64,000 nucleotides of DNA from JADJPO01 sp963828555 (GTDB taxonomy: Bacteria; Actinomycetota; Actinomycetes; Actinomycetales; Kineosporiaceae): contig CAWHEL010000002.1 of assembly GCA_963828555.1 (NCBI GenBank), positions 186,001 through 250,000 of the forward strand, written 5' to 3'. Of this stretch, positions 51,341 through 59,821 are shown piece by piece (position 1 is the stretch's first letter; each line of letters begins with the position of its first letter). The notes under the pieces were generated by a model. It saw nothing but the letters and a program-made list of their open reading frames with translations. It was not told the origin of the DNA and did no database searches. Position numbers and translations under genes: made by a program.

Positions 51341-52114
51341 ATGAGTGACTATCCGCTGGGGTTGGACTTCAAGCGGTACCGCCAGTTGCTGGACGGCGAC
51401 GCGAGGCGGGCCGTGCAGGTGGCGTCCTTCGGGCTCGGGCGCGAGGTGCCGCACTGTCCCGGCTGGACCGGGGCCGACGCCGCCTACCACCTGGCCACGG
51501 TGTACCTGCACAAGGCGGCGGCGATCCGGGACGGCGCGATGCCCGGGCCCACCTCCCCCGGCGGCTGGCCGCCCGCGGACCTGCACGATCGCCCTGCCCC
51601 CGACTGTCTCGCGGCCGCCTACGCGGCCTTGACCGAGCAGTTCGACACCCATGCGCCGTCCGATCCGGCGCAGACCTGGTGGCCCGAGGACCAGAGCGTC
51701 GGGTTCTGGATCAGGCGCATGGCGCACGAGACCTCGATCCATCGTTTCGACCTGGAAGGCGCTGCAGGAGAGGGGGTCTCACTCAGCCCGATCGATCCTC
51801 AGCTCGCCGTCGACGGGATCGACGAGGTGCTCACCCTGATGATCGCCGGCGATTGGTCCGACGAGCCGCACCCACAGGCCTCCGGCAGCACGGTCGAGCT
51901 CGCCACCGCCGGTCAGGTCTGGGCGATCACCCTCGGTCCCGAGCAGGTCACCGTGGCCCGGGCACCGGCGGACGACGCGGCGGCGCGACTGAGGGGCGAG
52001 CCGGCCGAGCTGCTGCTCTGGCTCTGGGGCCGCGGCGACCTCCCGGCGAACTGGACGGGCGCGCCGTCCGCCGTGGTCGAACTCCGCGACCGTGCCACCC
52101 GCGCCACCCAGTAA
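51341..52114 (+). CDS. Maleylpyruvate isomerase-fold (MDMPI/DinB-like) protein
   Basis: 257 residues. The N-terminal four-helix bundle has the conserved VPHCPGWTGADAAYHLATVY and the metal-binding His in WIRRMAHETSIHRFDLEGA; the C-terminal domain (about 170-257) is the MDMPI_C type with LLWLWGRGDLP. Relatives are metal- and mycothiol-dependent isomerases or transferases; the substrate is unknown. ATG 51341 has TAGGGT (51329-51334) six bases upstream, suggesting a leaderless mRNA. A second copy of the fold is fused to a GNAT domain at 57513-58805. Confidence 0.82.
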   Translation: MSDYPLGLDFKRYRQLLDGDARRAVQVASFGLGREVPHCPGWTGADAAYHLATVYLHKAAAIRDGAMPGPTSPGGWPPADLHDRPAPDCLAAAYAALTEQFDTHAPSDPAQTWWPEDQSVGFWIRRMAHETSIHRFDLEGAAGEGVSLSPIDPQLAVDGIDEVLTLMIAGDWSDEPHPQASGSTVELATAGQVWAITLGPEQVTVARAPADDAAARLRGEPAELLLWLWGRGDLPANWTGAPSAVVELRDRATRATQ

Positions 52115-52127
52115 CCGCTCACCCCAA

Positions 52128-52209
52128 GACCTGCCCATGCTCCGCGGGGGTACACGTTCGGGCCCTAAGAAGCCCTCAAACATGTACCCCTGCGGAGCAT
52201 CGGCAGGTT
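52128..52209. repeat. Dispersed inverted repeat, family A, copy 3
   Basis: 31-bp arms 52128-52158 and 52179-52209 with a few mismatches around a 20-nt centre; core CATGCTCCGC then GGGGTACA. It fills the convergent gap, starting 14 bp after one stop and touching the stop codon of the other gene. Confidence 0.8.
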
Positions 52210-52382
52210 CAGTGGGCGACGGCGTCGCCGTGGGTCTGCTGGTAGTGGGCGGTCAGCACGGCGCTGGCCTGGCCGGCACGGTGGGCCATGGTCTGCCCGC
52301 AGTGCGCGCAGCGGACCACCGGCAGCTGGGTGACCGTCACCGGATAGGACCGCCGACGCACCGAAGTTCCCCGAGTCGTCAT
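52209..52382 (-). CDS. Small Cys/His zinc-finger-like protein
   Basis: 57 residues. CAHCGQTMAHRAGQ begins a C-x2-C-x17-H-x4-H pattern ending AHYQQTH, which could bind one zinc ion. The N-terminus is basic (TTRGTSVRRRSY). No ribosome site is seen; a 13-bp palindrome lies immediately upstream of ATG 52382. DNA or RNA binding and self-control are possible but unproven. I do not recognise a named family. Confidence 0.55.
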   Translation of the reverse strand: MTTRGTSVRRRSYPVTVTQLPVVRCAHCGQTMAHRAGQASAVLTAHYQQTHGDAVAH

Positions 52383-52395
52383 GACACTCAGTGTC
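52383..52395. promoter_or_regulatory. 13-bp palindrome at the start of the zinc-finger gene
   Basis: GACACTCAGTGTC is perfectly symmetrical around its central base and directly abuts the start codon at 52382. A repressor bound here would block transcription or translation start. Confidence 0.4.
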
Positions 52396-52486
52396 GCAAA
52401 CCTGGCGGCCGACGGCGAAACGTGACGACCCAGCGTCACCCGGAAGGACCATCGGCTGACCCTGCGGCACGCACGGCCACGTTCCG

Positions 52487-53530
52487 TCAGCTCACCCGGC
52501 GCCGGTGACGGGCAGCGCCGATCCAGCTCGACAGACAGCCCACCACCAGCGCCCCCGCGGAGACCAGAGTGGCCAGCATGCGGACGTCCGCCGACAGGCC
52601 GAGCCCACCCACCAACAGCGCCAGCCCGGCCACCACGAGCGACCAGAACCAGAGTGCCGTGAACACCGACCGATGCAGCACCCGCCACATGGTGGCCCGC
52701 ACGTGGCCACCGAGGCGCAGCACGGTCTGCCTGGTCCACCAGGCCAGCAGGCCCAGGCCCAGCAGCAGGGCGACGGCCGAGGCCACCGAGAATTGATCAC
52801 CGGTCCCCGCAACCGACCGGAGCACGAGGTAGGTGCCCCACATTCCCCAGTGCGTGCGCTGAAGCCAGACCAGGATCACGCTGGCCAGGTTGTGCGGCAC
52901 CAGCTCCTGCTGCGGATCCATCGAGGCGCTGGTCAGCAGGCCGTGGGTGGCGTCCACCAGGCGACCCTGCCGGGTGCGCAGCACGGCGAGGTTGTGCCGG
53001 GCCAGGGCATCGCCGGGATCCAGCCTCAGCGCCTCAGCCAGCGCCCGCTCGGCCAAAGGATGGTCGCCCATCTCCATCGCCAGAGTGCCTGCGCAGGTGT
53101 GGTTCTCAGCATCGAGCGGGCCCAGCCGGACGGCATGGTTGGCCGCGTCCCAGGCCAGCCGCCCCTGGCCCTTCACCTCGCTCCCCGCCCAGGCGACCAT
53201 GCGATGGCTCACCGCACTGTCCGGTGCCCGGCGGGTCGCCTCCTGGGCGGCGGCCAGGGCCCGCGGATAGTCCTTGAGATGGAACAGGGCCTCACTGGCC
53301 AGGATGTGCGCGAAGAAGCCGTCGGGATCGGCCCGGGTCAACGCATTGGCCACGTCGAGCATGGCCGCGTAGTCCTTACGCCCCGCCTGCGCCCGGCCGA
53401 ACTGGACCAGCGCCTCGACGTCCGCGGGCGCCGTCGCCAGCAGAACCCCGGCGGCACGCGCCGCCTCCTCGTGCCGCCCGGCGTCGTTGAGCAGCTCGAT
53501 CCGTTGCAGCGCAACGCGATCGTCGGTCAC
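52487..53530 (-). CDS. TPR protein with C-terminal membrane segments
   Basis: 347 residues. About six tetratricopeptide-like helical repeats span residues 1-215 (for example ADVEALVQFGRAQAGRKDYA and HPLAERALAEALRLDPGDAL). Three hydrophobic segments follow at about 255-275, 295-315 and 325-342, then a basic end. GTG 53530 overlaps the stop of the AAA+ gene as GTGA. The TPR array would face the cytosol and could dock the AAA+ ATPase at the membrane. Confidence 0.7.
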   Translation of the reverse strand: MTDDRVALQRIELLNDAGRHEEAARAAGVLLATAPADVEALVQFGRAQAGRKDYAAMLDVANALTRADPDGFFAHILASEALFHLKDYPRALAAAQEATRRAPDSAVSHRMVAWAGSEVKGQGRLAWDAANHAVRLGPLDAENHTCAGTLAMEMGDHPLAERALAEALRLDPGDALARHNLAVLRTRQGRLVDATHGLLTSASMDPQQELVPHNLASVILVWLQRTHWGMWGTYLVLRSVAGTGDQFSVASAVALLLGLGLLAWWTRQTVLRLGGHVRATMWRVLHRSVFTALWFWSLVVAGLALLVGGLGLSADVRMLATLVSAGALVVGCLSSWIGAARHRRRVS

Positions 53531-54759
53531 AGCCGCTTGGTCTTCTTCATGTAGGCGCGCAGATCGGCGTAGGTGCCGTCGGTGTCGGCGAAGGTGACCA
53601 CGTTGCGCGCCAGGTCGAACCACGGCCCGGTCGAGGGCCTGATCTGGCTCATCGCCTGCTCCAGGTCACGCATCTGGATCATGCGCACGGTGCCGGAACG
53701 GATCCCGTCCATCATCGCGATCTCCGACGCCGACTCGCACAGATGGGCCAGGTCGGCTCCGGAGTAGCCGTCGGTCCGCCGGGCCAGTGCCCCCAGGTCG
53801 ATCCCCTCGACCGGGCGGCGGGCCAGCTCCGAGCGCAGGATCGCCTCGCGCGCCGACGCATCGGGTGGCAGCACCAGCAGCGTGCGGTCGAACCGGCCCG
53901 GACGACGCAGTGCAGGGTCGACGTCCCACGGCTGGTTGGTGGCCGCCAGCACGAAGACCCCCTCGTTGGCCGAGTCAACGCCGTCCAGCTCGCTGAGCAG
54001 CTGGTTGACCGTGCTGCGCATCGCGCTGTTGCGGGTCTGGCTGCGCTTCTGGCCGAGCGCGTCGATCTCGTCCAGGAACAGCACCACCGGTGCCTTGCCC
54101 CGTGCCAGCTGGAACAACTCGTGGATGTTCCGCTCGCTGGTGCCGATCCACATGTCCAGGATGTCCGCCAGGCCGACCGAGATGAACGCGGCCCCCATCT
54201 CGCCGGCGATCGCGCGGGCAATGTAGGTCTTGCCGCAGCCGGGCGGGCCGTAGAGCAGCATCCCGCCACGCAGGCTCTTGTTGTACAGCTTGCGCAGCTG
54301 GGGGTTGCGCAGCGGCGCGAGGAACGCCATCTCCAGCCGTTCCTTGACCTCGGTCATCCCACCCACGTCGGACAGGGTGATCGTGGAACGCTCGACGTCC
54401 CAAGCACTTTCGGTGGGACTCGGGGCGTTCTCGTCGTCCACGAACATCGGCGGGGCGAGGTCGCCCACCTGCGCCTCGGCGTGGTCCCAGTCGAAGGCCG
54501 GCGGCGTCGACGCCTCACCGGGCAGGGGCTCGGACAGCGCGGGGGGCGCCGGATCGGGCGCGCCACCACCGAGCGCGCGGGCCATCAGTGCACGCGCCTG
54601 AATGCTGCTGGGGTCCTGCGCAAGGGCGGTGGCGCAGTGCACCACGGCCTCGTCGCCGCGCCCGGCCTGAACCAGCTGGTCGGCCAGATGCAGCCGCAGA
54701 GCCAGATCCCCCGGAGCCGCAGCGACCGCCCGTTCCAGGGCGTCGATGACGGGATTCAC
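53527..54759 (-). CDS. AAA+ ATPase with N-terminal TPR segment (Cdc48/FtsH-like module)
   Basis: 410 residues. Residues 1-60 form a TPR-like helical segment; an acidic, Pro-rich linker follows. The AAA+ domain starts at SDVGGMTEVKERLEMAFLAP and has Walker A GPPGCGKTY, Walker B VVLFLDEIDAL and the second-region-of-homology block PALRRPGRFDR with both Arg fingers. It has one ATPase ring domain and no protease domain. GTG 54759 has TAGCGT (complement of 54767-54772) seven bases upstream, so a leaderless start. EccA of ESX systems also joins TPR to AAA+, but its ATPase is of another (CbxX) branch and the ESX locus is 34 kb away. Confidence 0.82.
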   Translation of the reverse strand: MNPVIDALERAVAAAPGDLALRLHLADQLVQAGRGDEAVVHCATALAQDPSSIQARALMARALGGGAPDPAPPALSEPLPGEASTPPAFDWDHAEAQVGDLAPPMFVDDENAPSPTESAWDVERSTITLSDVGGMTEVKERLEMAFLAPLRNPQLRKLYNKSLRGGMLLYGPPGCGKTYIARAIAGEMGAAFISVGLADILDMWIGTSERNIHELFQLARGKAPVVLFLDEIDALGQKRSQTRNSAMRSTVNQLLSELDGVDSANEGVFVLAATNQPWDVDPALRRPGRFDRTLLVLPPDASAREAILRSELARRPVEGIDLGALARRTDGYSGADLAHLCESASEIAMMDGIRSGTVRMIQMRDLEQAMSQIRPSTGPWFDLARNVVTFADTDGTYADLRAYMKKTKRL

Positions 54760-54838
54760 TCCGGACACGCTAGAGATCGGCGGCACTGCGGTCCAGTCGG
54801 TCACGTTTCTGCCCGGCGGCACGGCAGAATGGGCGCCA

Positions 54839-56110
54839 ATGGCAACCACGACGCCCGGCGGCCGCGCCAGCCTGATGATCACGGCGGCGGCCCCCGATGC
54901 TGCTCTGTTCGACCTGCCCTGGGACGTCCCGCTGGAGGAGTGGCCCGAGGAGCGTCTGGCCGCCCTGCCTCGAGGTATCTCCCGGCACACAGTGCGGTTC
55001 GTGCGCATGTCCGGCGCCGTGCTGGCGATCAAGGAGATCCAGGCCGACCTGGCCAGGCGCGAGTACGGCCTGCTGCGCAGCCTGCGCAAGCTGGGGCTGC
55101 CCGCTGTCGAGCCGATCGGCGTGATCAGCGGCCGGACCGCCCCGGACAGCACCCCGCTCGAATCGGCGCTGGTCACCCGGCACCTGCAGTTCTCGCTCCC
55201 CTACCGGGCCCTGTTCTCCCAGGCCCTGCGCGAGGACACCGCGACCCGCCTGGTCGACGCCCTCGCCGTCCTGCTGGTGCGCCTGCACCTGGCCGGCTTC
55301 TTCTGGGGTGACGTGTCGCTGTCCAACACTCTGTTCCGCCGCGACGCCGGTGCCTTCGCCGCCTACCTGGTGGACGCCGAGACCGGCGACCTGCACGAGA
55401 ACCTCTCCCGCGGTCAGCGCGAGTACGACGTCGAGCTCGCCGGCATCAACATCGCCGGTGAGTGCATGGACCTGCAGGCCGGCGGCTTCCTGGACGAGGG
55501 CTTCGACCCGGTCGGCCTGATGGACGTGCTGATCCTGCGCTACCACTCGCTGTGGGCCGAGCTGACCGCTCCGGAGTCGTTCGAGAAGGGTGAGCGCTGG
55601 CGGGTGGAGGCGCGGATCCGGCGCCTGAACGACCTCGGCTTCGACATTGGCGAACTCACCCTGAGCACCGACATCGACGGCACCTCGGTGGTCATCGAAC
55701 CGAAGGTGGTGGACGCCGGGCACCACTCGCGCCGGCTGCTGCGGCTGACCGGGCTGGACGCCGAGGAGAACCAGGCCCGCCGGTTGCTGAACGACATGGA
55801 CGGTTACGTGGCGGCGACGGATCGCCAGGGCGGCGACGAGGAGATGCTCGCGCACGAGTGGCTGTCCCGGTGCTTCGAGCCGGTGATGCACGCCATTCCG
55901 CGTGAGTTGCGCGGCAAGCTGGAACCGGCCGAGATCTACCACGAGGTGCTCGAGCACCGGTGGTACGCCTCCGAGCAGCGCGGCTACGACGTCGGCCTGG
56001 ACGAGGCGGTGCGCGGCTACATCGAGGGCGTGCTGCCGCACAAGCCCGACGAGGACGAGATCGTGGGCGTGGACACCCACGAGATGCCCGTCGTCCTCGA
56101 GGACGACTGA
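54839..56110 (+). CDS. DUF4032 kinase-fold protein
   Basis: 423 residues. The N-terminal half resembles the lipopolysaccharide-kinase/protein-kinase fold: a Lys in VLAIKEIQADLARREY, a catalytic-loop-like GFFWGDVSLSNTLF (Asp and Asn conserved) and AYLVDAETGDL in place of DFG. The rest is DUF4032 (RWRVEARIRRLNDLGFDIGE, then HEWLSRCFEPVMHAIPRELR). Kinase activity is plausible, but the target is unknown. ATG 54839 is chosen; ATG 54875 is possible. It is divergent from the AAA+ gene. Confidence 0.78.
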   Translation: MATTTPGGRASLMITAAAPDAALFDLPWDVPLEEWPEERLAALPRGISRHTVRFVRMSGAVLAIKEIQADLARREYGLLRSLRKLGLPAVEPIGVISGRTAPDSTPLESALVTRHLQFSLPYRALFSQALREDTATRLVDALAVLLVRLHLAGFFWGDVSLSNTLFRRDAGAFAAYLVDAETGDLHENLSRGQREYDVELAGINIAGECMDLQAGGFLDEGFDPVGLMDVLILRYHSLWAELTAPESFEKGERWRVEARIRRLNDLGFDIGELTLSTDIDGTSVVIEPKVVDAGHHSRRLLRLTGLDAEENQARRLLNDMDGYVAATDRQGGDEEMLAHEWLSRCFEPVMHAIPRELRGKLEPAEIYHEVLEHRWYASEQRGYDVGLDEAVRGYIEGVLPHKPDEDEIVGVDTHEMPVVLEDD

Positions 56111-56123
56111 CCCGGCGCCGCGA

Positions 56124-56543
56124 TCAGGGCGCGAGCAGACCGATCACCAGACCCATGGCGGTCACCGTGAGCAGTTCGTGCGCGGCGTTGAGCACCGTGA
56201 GCATCCGCGGCCGGGTGTCGAACAGGTCGTGCACGAGGAACCGTGCGGCGGTGAATCCCGCCCACAGGATCCAGCCGGTGAGCAGCGCGCTGGACAGGAA
56301 CGACCCGCCGTAGAAGGCGTGGGCGATGTCTGCGCAGCCGGCGAGCACCCAGGCGGTGACGAAGCTGGCCGCCGCCACCACCGGATACACCAGCGGCGAG
56401 CCGGCCTGCACGGAGGAGTCGGCGTGCCCGGCCAGGGCCATCCAGCGCCGGCCCAGAACCGCCGGGTGATAGAAGACGAACCCGACTGCCATGCTCGCGA
56501 CCACGGCGAGAACCACGGCGAGATAGCTGATCTGAGGAACCAT
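56124..56543 (-). CDS. DUF1761 membrane protein
   Basis: 139 residues with four membrane helices. It begins SYLAVVLAVVASMAVGFVFY and then HPAVLGRRWMALAGH, the DUF1761 opening, with TGWILWAGFTAARFLVHDLF in the third helix region. Function of the family is unknown. It sits 9 bp past the FTR1 permease gene and is probably in the same iron-regulated operon. Confidence 0.8.
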   Translation of the reverse strand: MVPQISYLAVVLAVVASMAVGFVFYHPAVLGRRWMALAGHADSSVQAGSPLVYPVVAAASFVTAWVLAGCADIAHAFYGGSFLSSALLTGWILWAGFTAARFLVHDLFDTRPRMLTVLNAAHELLTVTAMGLVIGLLAP

Positions 56544-56552
56544 GCGCGGAGC

Positions 56553-57398
56553 CTACGTGCCGGCGGTGACACCCGCGGTGGCCGGCGCCGGGACGGGGGT
56601 GCTGCGCCGGGGGCGGAAGAAGAGGTAGCCCATCACCACGATGTAGCCCACCCAGACGGCGGCGTGCAGCCAACTGGTCTCCGGCCGGAAGTTCACGGTT
56701 CCGCGCAGCAGGGTGCCCAGCACGCTGTCCGGCGGGATCTGGGCGCTGACGTCGAAGGCGATCGCGTGCTCGCCGGGCAGCACCTCGGCCTCCTGCAACT
56801 CGTGGACGCCGTACCCGAGCACCCCGGCAGCGATCACGATCAGCGCGGCTCCGGTCCAGGTGAAGAACGAGGCGAGATCGATCCGCAGGGCTCCGCGATA
56901 GATCAGGTAGCCGAGCACGACGGCGATCGCGATGCCCAGCGCGGCGCCGGTGAACGGCTGCCAGCCCTCGCCGGTGGCCCGGATCGCCGCCCAGAGGAAG
57001 ACCGCCGTCTCCACACCCTCCCTGCCCACGGCGAGAAACGCCGTGGCCGCGACCGCCAACGGGCCGACCACCAGCGCCTTGGCGAGTCTGCCGTCGAGCT
57101 CGCTGCGCAGGCTTCGGGCCGCCTCGCGCATCCAGAGCACCATCCAGGTGACGAAGCCGACCGCCCCGATCGAGAGCAGCCCGGCGAAGACCTCCTCGCC
57201 GTGCTCGCCCAGATCGCGGGCGGTGAAGGTGATCAGCGCCCAGATCCCCACGCTGACCACCACGGCCAGGCCCACCCCGAGACCGACCCAACGCAGCATG
57301 TCGCGCCGTCCGGACTTGACCAGGTAGGCCACCAGAATGCCGACCACGAGGGATGCCTCGAGGCCCTCACGCAGGCCGATCAGTAGATTGGCGAACAT
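56553..57398 (-). CDS. High-affinity iron permease, FTR1/EfeU family
   Basis: 281 residues, seven membrane helices. The two REGxE motifs that form the iron path are present: LREGLEASLVVG (helix 1) and VGREGVETAVFLW (helix 4). Family members take up ferric or ferrous iron, usually with a periplasmic EfeO and a peroxidase EfeB; neither gene is adjacent. CAGGGAG precedes ATG 57398. A DtxR/IdeR-type box lies 42 bp upstream, so iron repression is expected. Confidence 0.92.
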   Translation of the reverse strand: MFANLLIGLREGLEASLVVGILVAYLVKSGRRDMLRWVGLGVGLAVVVSVGIWALITFTARDLGEHGEEVFAGLLSIGAVGFVTWMVLWMREAARSLRSELDGRLAKALVVGPLAVAATAFLAVGREGVETAVFLWAAIRATGEGWQPFTGAALGIAIAVVLGYLIYRGALRIDLASFFTWTGAALIVIAAGVLGYGVHELQEAEVLPGEHAIAFDVSAQIPPDSVLGTLLRGTVNFRPETSWLHAAVWVGYIVVMGYLFFRPRRSTPVPAPATAGVTAGT

Positions 57399-57423
57399 CA
57401 GCGGACTCCCTGAGCCGTTAGAA

Positions 57424-57458
57424 GTAAGGGTGGCCTAACTAAGGACAGCCTTACCTTG
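57424..57458 (-). promoter_or_regulatory. DtxR/IdeR iron box upstream of the FTR1 gene
   Basis: The plus-strand 19-mer at 57440-57458 (minus strand CAAGGTAAGGCTGTCCTTA) fits the DtxR/IdeR consensus TWAGGTWAGSCTWACCTWA at 16 of 19 positions. A second, weaker site (minus strand TTAGGCCACCCTTA, about 57424-57437) is directly adjacent, giving a tandem arrangement over the likely promoter. Confidence 0.75.
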
Positions 57459-57512
57459 ACGCATCCGGCGGCGCCTGGCAACCGCCGTTCCGCCCTCGCG
57501 AACCCGCAGGCC

Positions 57513-58805
57513 CTACCCCGTGGCCCGAGTCAGCGCCGCCCGCAACGCCTCGACGGGGCCGTCACCGCCCTCGACGAGGACCGAGCCCAGGCGGGCACGG
57601 CCCCACACCCACCGGTACAGATCGGACGGCGCGGCGGTCACTACCGCGTCATAGCGGTCCTGCTTGAGTTCGTGGACCTCCAGGAACCGCTGATGCAGCA
57701 CCACGGTCCATGACCGCAGGGCGCTCCCGCCCGGGCCGGTGGCCACCAGGCGCACCGCCTCCCCCGAGCCGCCGACTGCGGAGCCCAGCCGGGTGCCCAG
57801 CCACAGCCGCACGGCCTCGTCGACGCCGTCCAGGGCGACGTCGTCCGGCACCGACCAGGGCTGGTCGGCCGCGATCGCCAGGTCGAGGGCGTGGATCGCG
57901 TGCTCGTGCACCATGCGCCGGCGCCAGAACAGGTTCGAGGCATCCCAGGGACACCACGTCGCGGCGGGAGCCTGCGGCGGGTCCGCGCCGAGCCGCTCGT
58001 GCAGGGCCCGCCAGCCCTCGGCGAACCAGCGTGCCCGCTCGGCGGTGGCCGGCACCGGGTGCAGGGTGCGCGGACGACGACCGTCGGCGAGCCAGTCGAG
58101 CACCACCCGATGGATCGCCCCGAGGTGGGTGAGCAGATCGCCGGCCGCCCAACCCGGGCAGCTCGGCAGGGCCAGATCGAGGTCGGCCGAGGCGGCCTCG
58201 ATCGCCCGGGCCTGGCACTCGAGCTCGTCCAGCCAGGTGGTGCCCTCGAGCGGCAGACCGGGGGTGACCACCTCCCAGAACGGCGGCGGGTAGAGCACCC
58301 GCCCGACCGGCCGGTCGTCGCCGGCGCCCACCGGGTGGGCCTGGAAGGCCGCCCTGGGGATCCGCTCGGACGGCGCGACGAGACCGACCGAGGCGCCCGC
58401 CACGAAGCCGAACCGCCGGTAGAACGCAGGGTCGCCCTCCAGCACCACCCACGGCTCGCAACCCCGCACGGCGGCCAGGGCGAGCGCCCGCTCGACCAAC
58501 TCCCGCCCGATCCCGCGCCCTGCCGCCGCCGGGTGGGTCACCAGCGGTGAGAGCACCAGCACGTCGGTGCAGCGCCCCCGGCCGGCCGCGCCGGGCTGCC
58601 ACGGCGACAGCTCCAGCGGCGCGGTGGTCAGCATCACGAACCCGGCGATGCTGTCGTCCTCGGCGACCAGGGCGAGGCCGGGCAGGTAGGTCGACCCGGC
58701 CCGCAGGGCCTCGACCAGGGCATCCACCCGCTCCCCAGGGAAGCCGGTGCGCAGCAGGGCCGCGACGGCCGCGTGGTCAGTCACGGTCTCCGGGCGGATC
58801 CGCAC
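57513..58805 (-). CDS. GNAT acetyltransferase fused to a maleylpyruvate isomerase-fold domain
   Basis: 430 residues. Residues 1-175 are a GNAT domain: VRIRPETVTDHAAVAALLRT, acetyl-CoA loop HPAAAGRGIGRELVERALAL, and the end AFYRRFGFVAG to YPPPFWEV. Residues about 185-430 are an MDMPI/DinB-like domain: LPSCPGWAAGDLLTHLGAIH, WRRRMVHEHAIHALDLAIAA with the metal His, and LYRWVWGRARLG. The joint is in one continuous frame with no stop or start between. GTG 58805 follows GGGAG by ten bases; rlmB ends 5 bp upstream. The fusion suggests linked thiol/amine chemistry, perhaps on mycothiol; that is inference. Confidence 0.8.
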   Translation of the reverse strand: MRIRPETVTDHAAVAALLRTGFPGERVDALVEALRAGSTYLPGLALVAEDDSIAGFVMLTTAPLELSPWQPGAAGRGRCTDVLVLSPLVTHPAAAGRGIGRELVERALALAAVRGCEPWVVLEGDPAFYRRFGFVAGASVGLVAPSERIPRAAFQAHPVGAGDDRPVGRVLYPPPFWEVVTPGLPLEGTTWLDELECQARAIEAASADLDLALPSCPGWAAGDLLTHLGAIHRVVLDWLADGRRPRTLHPVPATAERARWFAEGWRALHERLGADPPQAPAATWCPWDASNLFWRRRMVHEHAIHALDLAIAADQPWSVPDDVALDGVDEAVRLWLGTRLGSAVGGSGEAVRLVATGPGGSALRSWTVVLHQRFLEVHELKQDRYDAVVTAAPSDLYRWVWGRARLGSVLVEGGDGPVEALRAALTRATG

Positions 58806-58810
58806 CGCGA

Positions 58811-59821
58811 TCAGGCTCCCGAGCGGCGCCGCGCGACCTCGTACAGAGCGACCCCGGCAGCGACGCCGGCGTTCAGGGACTCCGTGCCGGCCGCCATGGG
58901 GATCGAGACCACCACGTCGCACGTGGCCCGGACCAGCCGACTCAGCCCCTTGCCCTCGGAGCCGATCACCAGCACCAGCGGGTCGACCGCAGCCTCCAGC
59001 GCCGGTAGATCGAGGCTGCCACCGGCGTCCAGACCGGCCACGAAACACCCGGCCCGCTGCAGCTCCTCCAGGGCCCGGGTCAGATTGGTCACGCGGGCCA
59101 CCGGCACCCGGGACGCCGCGCCGGCCGAGGTCTTCCAGGCCGAGGCGGTCATCCCGGCGGCGCGCCGCTCCGGCACGATCACGCCATGTCCGCCGAAGGC
59201 GGCCACCGACCGCACCACGGCGCCGAGATTGCGCGGGTCGGTGACCCCGTCGAGGACGACGAACAGCGCGGCCCGCCCGGAGTTCCTGGCTCCGGCCAGC
59301 AGAGCGCCGAGGTCGGAGTACTTGTAGGCCGGCACCTGAGCGACGAGGCCCTGGTGGACGGCGCCGTTGGTCATCCGATCGAGGTCGGTCTTACTCACCT
59401 CGAGCAGCGGCAACCGCTTCTCCGAGGCCGCCTTCAGCGCCTCCTTGACCCGCGCATCGTGTTCGATCCGGGAGGCGACGTAGATCGCCTTGACCGGGAC
59501 CCCGGCCCGCAGAGCCTCGACCACCGGGTTGCGCCCCGCGACGTACTCCGGCCCCTCACCCCCGGACCGCCGGGCGGCAGCGGCCTTGCCGGCCGCCTTG
59601 CGTGCAGCCGGCGGCCCCTTGCGCACCGGAGCGCCCTCCGCTGCGGCACGCACCGCGGCGCCCGCCCGCCGGGAGGCCGGATGCCCGGTCCGATCGCTCG
59701 CCTTGGGGGTCGGTCCCCGTCCCTCCAGGCCCTGGCGCTTCTGGCCACCGGAACCGACGGTCGGTCCCTTCTTGGACGCGTCGCGGCGTACCGCTCCACG
59801 TCGTCCTGCCGTGCCGGCCAT
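58811..59821 (-). CDS. rlmB: 23S rRNA (guanosine-2'-O-)-methyltransferase RlmB
   Basis: 336 residues. A basic disordered leader (1-90, Lys/Arg/Ala) precedes the substrate-binding domain (EYVAGRNPVVEALRAG) and the SPOUT domain with motif 1 DGVTDPRNLGAVVRS, motif 2 LVIGSEGKGLSRL and motif 3 SIPMAAGTESLNAGVAAGVA, the knotted SAM site. It methylates G2251 of 23S rRNA in E. coli. Its ATG shares one base with the cysS stop (TGATG). Confidence 0.93.
   Translation of the reverse strand: MAGTAGRRGAVRRDASKKGPTVGSGGQKRQGLEGRGPTPKASDRTGHPASRRAGAAVRAAAEGAPVRKGPPAARKAAGKAAAARRSGGEGPEYVAGRNPVVEALRAGVPVKAIYVASRIEHDARVKEALKAASEKRLPLLEVSKTDLDRMTNGAVHQGLVAQVPAYKYSDLGALLAGARNSGRAALFVVLDGVTDPRNLGAVVRSVAAFGGHGVIVPERRAAGMTASAWKTSAGAASRVPVARVTNLTRALEELQRAGCFVAGLDAGGSLDLPALEAAVDPLVLVIGSEGKGLSRLVRATCDVVVSIPMAAGTESLNAGVAAGVALYEVARRRSGA

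Noticed and set aside
53527..54759. Considered as EccA, the missing ESX AAA+ protein
   Set aside because: The ATPase motifs are Cdc48/FtsH-like, the TPR part is far too short, and the gene is 34 kb from the ESX locus.
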